A DNA stretch of 5,144 nt, from the NCBI GenBank assembly GCA_020726205.1, contig DYTA01000084.1, positions 1-5,144 of the forward strand. Direction: 5' to 3'. The stretch is from Nitrosospira multiformis. GTDB lineage: Bacteria > Pseudomonadota > Gammaproteobacteria > Burkholderiales > UBA11063. The stretch's first letter is position 1, and each line of letters opens with the position of its first letter. The position numbers and the translations under genes were made by a program. Below are positions 1 through 5,144 of the stretch, in pieces. The notes below the pieces were generated by a model. It did no database searches, had not been told where the DNA came from, and was given only the letters and a program-made list of their open reading frames with translations.

Positions 1-1
1 A

Positions 2-145
2 TTAAAACTAGCACAAATGATTAGTGATTTAACCTTAAATGGAGTTAGTTTTATAATGGTTAGCCATGATGATAACTTTATTCAAGCAACTGCGCATAAG
101 GTATTTGAACTTTCTCAAGGTAATTTAACTCAATGCATAAATTAA
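2..145 (+). CDS. ECF/CbiO-type ABC transporter ATP-binding protein, C-terminal fragment
   Basis: This is the last 47 codons of a gene that begins left of the window; it ends at TAA 143-145. The fragment contains FIMVSHDDNF, the H-loop (switch) region of an ABC ATPase, whose histidine contacts the ATP gamma-phosphate. It is followed by a short tail ending FELSQGNLTQCIN, typical of the strand and hairpin after the H-loop. Walker A, the signature motif and Walker B lie outside the window. The next gene overlaps its end by 13 bp and encodes an EcfT-like membrane protein. The ATPase is therefore probably the energising subunit (EcfA, CbiO or BioM type) of an energy-coupling-factor vitamin or metal importer at the inner face of the cytoplasmic membrane. 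The substrate cannot be told, because no substrate-binding S component is visible. ABC membership is secure; the ECF subtype is inferred from the neighbour. Confidence 0.8.
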   Translation, partial: LKLAQMISDLTLNGVSFIMVSHDDNFIQATAHKVFELSQGNLTQCIN

Positions 146-825
146 CGTTTCACCCAATCAATTTACTTTTATTAGCCATTAGTTATTTTATAGCTTTATT
201 TTTTCAGCATAATTGGATTGATTATATTTTATTATTACTACTAAGCGCAATTAATTGGCAAGTGATAAACAAATCCCTTTACTGGAAAAATTTGCTAAAA
301 TTTAGTTTATTAATGTTACCAGTTTCATGTGCAATGTTAATAAGTAGTTATTATTTTGCTCCTGCAGATGGGCTCAAAATACACTTAAATAATGTATCAC
401 AAATCAATATTAGTCTACTTTTAACTTTCAGATTATACATTATTTCGATAATATCATTTGGTTATATGTTACATCTTGACAAAGAAAAAACATTGATTGA
501 ACTCATGCGCAGAAAAATATTATCAGTCAATATTGGCTTTGCCATGCTATCAGTTTTTAATGCTTTTAACTATCTAACTAAAGAATTTAACAGAATTCAA
601 ATTGCCTATCAGATGCGCTATCAACGCAGATACATATCACCACAAATAATATTACCATTATTAGTATCAGCTGCTCGTTATGCACATAATTTGAGTATTA
701 GCATGCATAACCGAGGATTAAACCAACACCGCAGCTTCTATGCACCAAAAATAAATTTTACCATACTTGATGTAATTTTTATCTTGATAAACTTACTAGC
801 TCTGTGCTGTATCTGTTTCTTTTAA
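133..825 (+). CDS. Energy-coupling factor transporter transmembrane protein EcfT (CbiQ/BioN family)
   Basis: This 230-aa integral membrane protein is the T component that couples the ATPases to a substrate-capturing S component. Hydrophobic segments lie at about residues 8-25, 29-45, 54-74, 94-114 and 208-229, with a more amphipathic stretch at 170-190. Between them is the long cytoplasmic coupling region of the CbiQ/EcfT family. It holds the two arginine motifs that dock into the ATPases: AYQMR (Arg162) and SMHNRG (Arg194-Gly195, matching the usual AxEARG). The first motif has Tyr163 where the family usually has Gly. Length is slightly short of the usual 240-270 aa. The ATG at 133 lies inside the end of the ATPase gene, with AAGG at 117-120 twelve bases upstream, so the pair is probably translationally coupled. 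The 3' end overlaps orn tail to tail. The imported substrate is unknown; biotin, cobalt/nickel or another vitamin are all possible. Confidence 0.82.
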   Translation: MHKLTFHPINLLLLAISYFIALFFQHNWIDYILLLLLSAINWQVINKSLYWKNLLKFSLLMLPVSCAMLISSYYFAPADGLKIHLNNVSQINISLLLTFRLYIISIISFGYMLHLDKEKTLIELMRRKILSVNIGFAMLSVFNAFNYLTKEFNRIQIAYQMRYQRRYISPQIILPLLVSAARYAHNLSISMHNRGLNQHRSFYAPKINFTILDVIFILINLLALCCICFF

Positions 826-1368
826 CATTAAATTTGCTCGATAATATTTTAATTCTTCAATTGATTCATAAATATCTGCTAATGCTTCGTGTTTATTATG
901 TTTTTTAAATCCATCATAAACCTTAGGATACCAGCGCCGAGCAAGTTCCTTTATCGTGCTAACATCTAAGTTACGGTAATGCAAATAATCTTCTAGTTGA
1001 GGCATAAATTTAACAATAAATTTACGATCTTGGTGAATAGTATTACCACAAAGCGGTGAACACCCTTTTGCAATATGTTTTTTTAATAATTTTAAAATTT
1101 CTTTTTCAGCAAACTCTAACTCTACACCAAACTCTTCAATTCGTTTAAGTAAACCAGATTTTGTATGAGTACTAACATTCCATTTATCCATTTTTGCTAA
1201 TTCTTCAGCTGGTTGTTTGATTGCAAAACTAGGAGACTCCGCAATAACATTTAGCTGACTATCAGTAATAACAACAGCAACTTCTAAAACAACATTATCG
1301 ACAATGCTAAGCCCTGTCATTTCCATATCTAACCAAACAAGATTATCCTGATTTTTTTTAAGAGTCAT
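796..1368 (-). CDS. orn: Oligoribonuclease (3'-5' exoribonuclease for nanoRNAs)
   Basis: This 190-aa cytoplasmic DEDDh-family exonuclease degrades dinucleotides and very short RNAs to mononucleotides. It finishes RNA turnover and clears pGpG from cyclic-di-GMP breakdown. The match to gammaproteobacterial Orn runs end to end. The metal-binding acids are Asp14 and Glu16 in WLDMEMTGL, Asp114 in HQDRKF, and His160 with Asp165 in KHEALADI. WNVSTHTKSGL (63-73), CGNTIHQDR (107-115) and HYRNLDVSTIKELARRW (130-146) are further family blocks. Length is a few residues above the usual ~180, from a short C-terminal tail (ETDTAQS). That tail is encoded where the gene overlaps the end of the convergent ecfT gene. 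The ATG at 1366-1368 has only a weak GGA upstream. A plausible promoter lies 80-110 bp upstream, so orn is probably transcribed on its own. All catalytic residues are intact. Confidence 0.96.
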   Translation of the reverse strand: MTLKKNQDNLVWLDMEMTGLSIVDNVVLEVAVVITDSQLNVIAESPSFAIKQPAEELAKMDKWNVSTHTKSGLLKRIEEFGVELEFAEKEILKLLKKHIAKGCSPLCGNTIHQDRKFIVKFMPQLEDYLHYRNLDVSTIKELARRWYPKVYDGFKKHNKHEALADIYESIEELKYYRANLMLKETDTAQS

Positions 1369-1449
1369 TTATTAATCCAAACTATTTTGAGAAATAAAAA
1401 TATATCTAAGCAATACCCAAATTAACACAAAAAATTATAATTACATAAC

Positions 1450-1478
1450 AATATAGGTATTTAATTTAGACTTTACAA
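1450..1478 (-). promoter_or_regulatory. Possible sigma-70 promoter for orn
   Basis: Read on the minus strand, TTGTAA (1473-1478; 4 of 6 to TTGACA) and TATATT (1450-1455; 5 of 6 to TATAAT) are separated by exactly 17 bases. Transcription would start near 1443 and give a leader of about 75 nt before the orn ATG. In DNA this AT-rich, promoter-like hexamers arise by chance: two exact TATAAT boxes also occur on this strand (1434-1439 and 1486-1491) without a good -35. The location is right for orn, but this is a prediction only. Confidence 0.3.
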
Positions 1479-1525
1479 TAGCGTTATTATATCATTATTG
1501 ATGCACCACCTAAAATGCAAGAGCT

Positions 1526-1555
1526 AAAAACATTAAATCTAGCAAGCAATGCTAG
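1526..1555 (-). terminator. Weak terminator-like hairpin after alsD
   Basis: Immediately after the alsD stop codon, the minus strand carries a perfect 6-bp stem (CTAGCA at 1550-1555 read on the minus strand, TGCTAG at 1539-1544) around a 5-nt loop. Five T residues follow at 1526-1530, after an 8-nt spacer. Position suits the end of the alsS-alsD transcript. The stem is short and half AT, and the U-run is detached from it, so termination may be inefficient or depend on Rho. Confidence 0.3.
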
Positions 1556-2410
1556 TTAATCATTTGCACGCTCAGCTTTATTAAGTGCTGCAGTTGGATC
1601 AATAGTTAAATCAGCCTGTAAAAACTCTACTGATTCAGGAAGAGCCAACTTAATATCACCTTCATAAGCAACTTGTACTTCAAAATTACTTCCAGATAAA
1701 TTCAATAAATGACCACCGTGTTGATGATCATCACTTAACAAATGTAAATGGTAACCTGAAATATTAATTGTTTTGGCATACTCTGGAGTCCAAAAGCCAA
1801 CTAATGTACCTTTACATTCAGCAAATTCAAATTCTGCTTGGCTATTTGTCGCTGTAACTAGGTCAGTTCCTTGGCTAGCTTTACATGCAACTCGATATTT
1901 AATATTTTTAAACTCACCAGTTATACGAATAGACATAAAAATATTTGCTGAATTCCGCAATTTATCAAGTTGTTGATATAAGTCTTCTAAATTTACAATA
2001 TTGTTAAGGGTTACAGATTGCTGAGCCTCAAAATTAGTAGTTACCCAAAAAGGAGCTGATGCATTATCTGGGGCAATTTTAACCGAACCATCCGCCGTAG
2101 CATGCCACACCTCTCCATCAATCATAATTCCTTCACCATCTAATTCATCAAAAGTACCAAGACCAAAATTACCATGTTTTTTTATATCTGCAACAGTAAT
2201 ACATCCATTATAAATACCTTGAACCAATGCAGTAGAAGTTGAGACTTGAAATAATGTATGATGATTGATATCTAATCCACTTGCTAAAACCGATTGGATA
2301 ACATGTTCAACGGTTTCGCCAGTACGCTGACATCTTTCAATAATAGCATTCCAAATTGCTGATGACACACGAGTTTTAATTAAATGTCCATAATGATGAT
2401 GTGTTTTCAT
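1556..2410 (-). CDS. alsD: Alpha-acetolactate decarboxylase (AlsD/BudA)
   Basis: This 284-aa cytoplasmic enzyme converts 2-acetolactate to (R)-acetoin and CO2, the second step from pyruvate to acetoin. The core starts near residue 52 (TLFQVSTSTALVQGIYNG) and continues with the family block GNFGLGTFDELDGEG. Zinc ligands are His221, His223 and His234 in GYHLHLL...HGGHLL, with the spacing of His194/196/207 in the Bacillus brevis enzyme. Glu93, Arg173 and Glu280 fall where its Glu65, Arg145 and Glu253 should be, so the active site looks complete. About 50 residues precede the core and resemble a ribbon-helix-helix fold, which is unusual. I chose ATG 2408-2410, not an upstream in-frame TTG at 2431, because AAGGA (2418-2422) lies 7 bases before it. 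That site overlaps the alsS stop codon and implies translational coupling. The gene itself is intact, although its partner alsS is frameshifted. Confidence 0.93.
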   Translation of the reverse strand: MKTHHHYGHLIKTRVSSAIWNAIIERCQRTGETVEHVIQSVLASGLDINHHTLFQVSTSTALVQGIYNGCITVADIKKHGNFGLGTFDELDGEGIMIDGEVWHATADGSVKIAPDNASAPFWVTTNFEAQQSVTLNNIVNLEDLYQQLDKLRNSANIFMSIRITGEFKNIKYRVACKASQGTDLVTATNSQAEFEFAECKGTLVGFWTPEYAKTINISGYHLHLLSDDHQHGGHLLNLSGSNFEVQVAYEGDIKLALPESVEFLQADLTIDPTAALNKAERAND

Positions 2411-2417
2411 ATTTGTA

Positions 2418-2422
2418 TCCTT
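2418..2422 (-). promoter_or_regulatory. alsD ribosome binding site overlapping the alsS stop
   Basis: AAGGA on the minus strand ends 7 bases before ATG 2410 and shares two bases with the alsS stop codon TAA (2421-2423). It decides the alsD start and suggests that ribosomes finishing alsS re-initiate on alsD. If so, the alsS frameshift would also lower alsD translation. Confidence 0.7.
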
Positions 2423-4095
2423 AATTAACAAAACTTTGAATTACATCTTGCATAAGACGCATATTTTGAGAGTAATCAATCGGAATATTAATTAATACAG
2501 GAACATCACAGCTAATTGCTTTTTGAAAAACACTAGCAATTTCATCTGCAGATTTAACATTATACCCTTGACAACCAAATGTTTTAGCATAACTCTCAAC
2601 ATCATAATGCCCTAGCTGAACTCCTGCTGTATCACCATCATAATGAGCAGCTTCTTGAAATGATACCATATCATACGATGCACTATCCCAAATGATATGA
2701 ATAAACTTAACCCCTAAACGTTTAGCTGTTTCCAGTTCCATTGCACTAAATAAAAAACCACCATCACCAGACACAGAAATAATACGCTTATCAGGAAACA
2801 TTAAACTCATTGCAATTGCCCACGGTAATGCAACACCAAGTGTTTGCTGACCATTACTGACTAAAACTTGGCGAGCATATTCAGCACCATAGTAACGATT
2901 CATCCAAATGTAATGTGAACCAACATCTAAAGCAATATGTGTATCTGGAGTTATAATTTTTTGTAACTCATGAATTACTCTTAGAGGATGAACTGGGCTA
3001 CCATTGAATTGCACACCTTCACTAACCGTACGTTTATTAAGAACTAAAGCATTTGCAACTTCATTGGAAAATTCATTGTCTATTTGTGGTGATAATTTAT
3101 CAACTAGCTCATCTAAAATTATGCCAATATCACCCACTATTTCTGCAGTTGGTACAAAATCATTATCTTGGTCAGCAGGAATTACATCAACGACAATTAA
3201 ATTACGTTTATTTGATTGATTCCAAATACTTGGGTCATATTCAATATGGTCATAACCAATTGTAATAATACAATCAGATTGGTCAAGTAAATGATCTGCT
3301 GGTTGATTACGGAATAAACCAACTCGACCAACAAAAGTCTCTATATCAGCTGGTTGAGCCCATTTACCAGGACCTTGAAAAGTAGCGGTATAAGGTATTT
3401 TTGTTTTTGCTAAGAAATTTTTGAGCATTGGTGCAATATTGGTTTGAGAAGCCTGCATTCCTAATAAAATCATCGGACGACGACTTGTATTAATTAATGC
3501 GGCGGCAACATCTATTTCACTTTGCGCACCACCACCCTGAGTTAATTTTTTACCCCAGTTATGTGTAATATCACCAGTAAAATCAGCTAAACCAATATCT
3601 TTAGGTAAGGATATAAAGGCTGCACCAGGTCTACCACTTTCAGCTACACGAATTGCATTTCCCATAATTTCACCAAGCTGATTAGCGGTTACAACTTCTG
3701 CACTATATTTGGTTACTGGTTTCATTAATGAAATAGCATCTAATGACTGATGAGTTTTTTTTAATCTTTCATGCACAGGAACTTCACCACCAATAGCAAG
3801 AACAGGATCACCCTCACTAGTTGCAGTTACCAACCCAGTAACTAAATTAGTTACTCCAGGACCAGATGTTGCAACACACACCAATAGTACCAGTTATACG
3901 CCCAAATGCTGCCGCCATAAAAGCTGCATTTTGTTCATGACGAACCAAAACTAGCTTAATTTTTGAATGTTTAAGTGCGATAAATAAACTATCAATTTTA
4001 GCACCAGGCACTCCAAAAACATGAGTAACCCCCATATTTTCCAGAATTTTGACAATGGCTTGTGAGCAGTTTAATTTTTGATGAGTAGTATTCAT
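2421..4095 (-). pseudogene. alsS: Catabolic acetolactate synthase (AlsS/BudB), interrupted by a frameshift
   Basis: The product is a thiamine-diphosphate enzyme joining two pyruvates into 2-acetolactate plus CO2, the first step of acetoin formation. It is read in two pieces. ATG 4095 runs in frame to 3847 (82 aa), and the true frame resumes near 3881 and continues to the stop at 2421. One extra GT at the CA/GT run (3875-3881) joins them into 558 aa, against 559 for Klebsiella BudB. The join then reads [17 protein letters not shown], aligning without a gap to the family. Rebuilt-protein landmarks are catalytic Glu54 in [25 protein letters not shown], and the diphosphate motif GDGGF with Asp445. 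The sequence resembles FAD-independent catabolic enzymes (BudB, AlsS), not biosynthetic IlvB. Ser472 replaces the second Mg2+ ligand, Asp in BudB. The start has GGAG (4104-4107) 8 bases upstream. No other defect is seen, so a sequencing error or recent slippage is likely. Confidence 0.9.
3875..3881 (-). repeat. CA/GT dinucleotide run at the alsS frameshift
   Basis: The plus strand reads CACACAC here (GTGTGTG in the coding direction). Coding frame before the run gives ...[10 protein letters not shown]; the frame giving [11 protein letters not shown] is offset by +1 (equivalently -2). Adding one dinucleotide restores the reading frame and the exact family spacing. Removing one base also restores the frame but costs a conserved residue. 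Loss of one repeat unit is therefore the simplest explanation. Confidence 0.75.
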
Positions 4096-4103
4096 AGCAA
4101 ATT

Positions 4104-4107
4104 CTCC
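4104..4107 (-). promoter_or_regulatory. alsS ribosome binding site
   Basis: GGAG on the minus strand lies 8 bases before ATG 4093-4095. It is a strong site that fixes the alsS start and argues that the 5' part of the gene is a real coding start rather than a chance reading frame. Confidence 0.7.
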
Positions 4108-4124
4108 ACAGTAAAAGATTTATT

Positions 4125-4153
4125 AACATAATTCTACATGGTTTTGCTATCAA
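4125..4153 (-). promoter_or_regulatory. Putative sigma-70 promoter of the alsS-alsD operon
   Basis: On the minus strand TTGATA (4148-4153; 5 of 6 to consensus) and TATGTT (4125-4130; 4 of 6) are separated by exactly 17 bases. A start near 4118 would leave a leader of about 23 nt containing the GGAG site. Acetoin operons elsewhere are often controlled by a LysR-type activator (AlsR/BudR); no such gene is in the window and no clear activator site was recognised. Confidence 0.4.
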
Positions 4154-4434
4154 CTATAAACCTTAAATCAGTTTATTTACTTAGTAAGGAAGAAAATTCA
4201 AGGTTAGAAAACAAAAAACAATCTTTGAAACTATAATCAACAATTGACAATTAGCAATTTACAAATTACTAAATAAAATTTTTACGAAAAAAACCAAATT
4301 TTATAAAGAAATTACAATCAACAATAAACAAGATGCGAAATTAGCAGCAAGAACGCTAAAGCAAATGCACTGTTCGTAAACAATCGGGTTTTATTTTTTT
4401 ATTATAGCCATTGAAATGTTTTTTGTTTCTCCTT
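4154..4434. other. AT-rich intergenic stretch without a convincing gene
   Basis: Between the alsS promoter and the hairpin behind the next gene, no reading frame of gene quality is present on either strand. It holds low-complexity AT sequence with CAAT/AATT-rich near-repeats (4235-4266) and a 10-bp direct repeat AATCAACAAT at 4235-4244 and 4316-4325. A less AT-biased block lies at 4332-4390, followed on the plus strand by a T-rich run (4388-4402). At 4429-4434 the minus strand reads AAGGAG, a perfect Shine-Dalgarno core. The first ATG after it (4411) is 17 bases away and opens only six codons. This may be a degraded gene, a junction between chromosome and phage-like DNA, or an untranslated leader. 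Confidence 0.5.
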
Positions 4435-4458
4435 GAATTGCCATAAATATGGCAATTA
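4435..4458 (-). other. Perfect 9-bp hairpin over the stop codon of the phage-like gene
   Basis: AATTGCCAT (4436-4444) and ATGGCAATT (4449-4457) form a perfect 9-bp inverted repeat around a 4-base AT loop. It includes two bases of the TAA stop (4456-4458) of the upstream minus-strand gene. No T-run follows on either strand, so it is not a standard intrinsic terminator. It could stabilise the 3' end of the transcript, act with Rho, or bind a protein as a palindromic operator. Confidence 0.5.
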
Positions 4459-5025
4459 GTTACAGATACCAGCTTGCACTAATATCTGATATTGGGCTAG
4501 GTCAAGAGTAAACTTAGTCTGTATATTACGTTCTAGTAACAGGTCACTAAGATCTCGAATACGCTGTTTTAAAATTGTTACCTGTTGTTCTGCTGAGTTA
4601 ATATCGGCGACAGTTACGCAGTTGCTATCAACAGTCTTCTCATAATAAAAATCTTTTTTTTCAGCATTACGAATTTTATCTAAGCGTTGATTAATTTCTT
4701 CTAGTTCCATAGCTGGAGATAATGATTTTAATCGTAGCTCCAGATCCAAGAGTTTTTTGCTTAACTCAATTTCATTAAGTAATTTATTAATTCCAACATC
4801 CTGATTTAATTGTGCGGTATTATCACGTAAAGTATAATAAACTCGATATAAATCAGCGATTAATTTTTGGTTAGCTAAAAATTCATTGCGACGATTAGCA
4901 AATGATTCGCCAATATTTTGATCAAACTCATTATATGCAACTTCAGCTTTTCGTTCAGCTAACGATTTAATGGTTCGCAAAATTTCCTGCTGAATGGCAG
5001 CAGATTTTCTTAAATTGATATTCAT
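4456..5025 (-). CDS. Coiled-coil-rich protein, probably phage-derived, function unknown
   Basis: This soluble 189-aa protein has no signal peptide or membrane segment. It is rich in Leu, Ile, Lys, Glu, Asn and Gln and predicted largely helical. Coiled-coil-like stretches lie at about residues 8-30, 82-120 and 144-168, split by a loop (123-140) containing KKDFYYEKTVDSN. The N-terminal pattern MNINLRKSAAIQ, then NEF near residue 32, then LYRVYYTLRDN...GINKLL around 59-83, resembles from memory a family of uncharacterised small tailed-phage proteins. These start M-x-INLRKA..LQ and carry a later VSINEF motif. That resemblance is recollection, not a search result. ATG 5023-5025 has AGGA (5034-5037) 8 bases upstream, a good site. 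It lies 51 bp after the end of another same-strand reading frame, so the two may be cotranscribed. The catalytic or binding role is not recognisable; a structural or assembly function is only a guess. Confidence 0.7.
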   Translation of the reverse strand: MNINLRKSAAIQQEILRTIKSLAERKAEVAYNEFDQNIGESFANRRNEFLANQKLIADLYRVYYTLRDNTAQLNQDVGINKLLNEIELSKKLLDLELRLKSLSPAMELEEINQRLDKIRNAEKKDFYYEKTVDSNCVTVADINSAEQQVTILKQRIRDLSDLLLERNIQTKFTLDLAQYQILVQAGICN

Positions 5026-5076
5026 AAATAATTTCCTGATTAATATTAAGTTCTAAAACTGGACTAATTTATTTAG

Positions 5077-5142
5077 TTAAGTCTGTACAGGATAACTAAC
5101 TGGTGACCAATATTCTTTGGGACTATCCATCATAATTTTTAT
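5077..5142 (-). CDS. C-terminal end of an unidentified gene entering from the right edge
   Basis: One minus-strand frame is open from the window edge to a TAA at 5077-5079 and encodes ...IKIMMDSPKEYWSPVSYPVQT. Both other frames close within the first 21 bases. The composition (Trp, two Tyr, three Pro) looks like real protein and not AT-rich noise. The two ATGs inside (5131-5133 and 5128-5130) lack a clear ribosome site, so a longer gene extending beyond the window is more likely than a tiny one. It ends 51 bp before the phage-like coiled-coil gene and may belong to the same unit. Function unknown. Confidence 0.4.
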   Translation of the reverse strand: MKIMMDSPKEYWSPVSYPVQT

Positions 5143-5144
5143 AA

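Noticed and set aside
1773..1976. Plus-strand reading frame of 67 codons
   Set aside because: It lies wholly inside alsD on the opposite strand, has no ribosome site and no recognisable protein pattern.
2411..2431. Earlier TTG start for alsD giving 291 aa
   Set aside because: It would overlap the alsS end, has no ribosome site, and would place AAGGA inside the gene. The ATG at 2410 has that site at ideal spacing.
3004..3265. Two overlapping plus-strand reading frames of about 70 codons
   Set aside because: Both are antisense to well-conserved alsS sequence and look like chance openings.
2421..3884. The 3' part of alsS as an independent gene starting at TTG 3884
   Set aside because: There is no ribosome site before it, and it would lack the first 72 residues including the catalytic Glu54. 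It is the continuation of a frameshifted gene.
3870..3890. Programmed ribosomal frameshifting in alsS
   Set aside because: The required shift is -2 or +1. There is no canonical slippery heptamer, stop-codon context or downstream structure, and the family is not known to me to use frameshifting.
4244..4272. Plus-strand promoter with perfect TTGACA
   Set aside because: The hexamer 17 bases on (TACTAA) is a poor -10, and no plus-strand gene follows. In this AT-rich low-complexity stretch it is probably chance, although a small RNA ending near 4400 cannot be excluded.
4376..4402. Plus-strand intrinsic terminator ending in a T-rich run
   Set aside because: The only stem available before the T-run is AAAC/GTTT, 4 bp, too weak to call.
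1..5144. CRISPR array, tRNA, rRNA, insertion sequence or riboswitch
   Set aside because: No spaced repeats, cloverleaf-like sequence, transposase motifs, paired terminal inverted repeats or recognisable aptamer were seen. Short AT-rich repeats at 4235-4325 are irregular.

Overview
The window comes from an AT-rich bacterial chromosome (roughly one third G+C by eye). An oligoribonuclease (Orn) of the proteobacterial type points to a low-GC gammaproteobacterium, possibly a Francisella-like or other host-associated lineage. The genus is a guess; nothing in the window fixes it.

Layout. Positions 1-825 (plus strand) hold the last 47 codons of an ECF-type ABC transporter ATPase, overlapping by 13 bp a complete EcfT/CbiQ-type membrane component. 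Positions 796-1368 (minus) hold orn, meeting the transporter gene tail to tail with a 30-bp overlap. Positions 1369-1555 are intergenic, with a plausible orn promoter and a weak terminator-like hairpin behind the next operon. Positions 1556-4095 (minus) are a two-gene acetoin operon: catabolic acetolactate synthase (alsS/budB) followed by acetolactate decarboxylase (alsD/budA). Positions 4096-4455 are an AT-rich gap holding a good alsS promoter and no convincing gene. Positions 4456-5025 (minus) encode a coiled-coil-rich protein that looks phage-derived. It follows the C-terminal tail of another minus-strand gene running off the right edge.

How the genes work together. AlsS condenses two pyruvates into 2-acetolactate with release of CO2, and AlsD decarboxylates it to acetoin. 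This overflow route removes pyruvate without acidifying the cell. The two genes are spaced for translational coupling, with the alsD ribosome binding site overlapping the alsS stop codon. As the sequence stands, alsS is broken near codon 74 by a frameshift in a short CA/GT run. Restoring one dinucleotide gives a seamless 558-aa protein that aligns without a gap to BudB-type enzymes. All other parts look intact, so this is a recent mutation, a reversible slippage switch or a sequencing error.

The best candidates for something new are the dinucleotide-run frameshift in alsS, the ribbon-helix-helix-like N-terminal extension of the decarboxylase, a Ser at the expected Mg2+-ligand position of AlsS, and the sharp change to phage-like content at the right end. 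No CRISPR array, tRNA, rRNA, complete insertion sequence or obvious defence system was seen.
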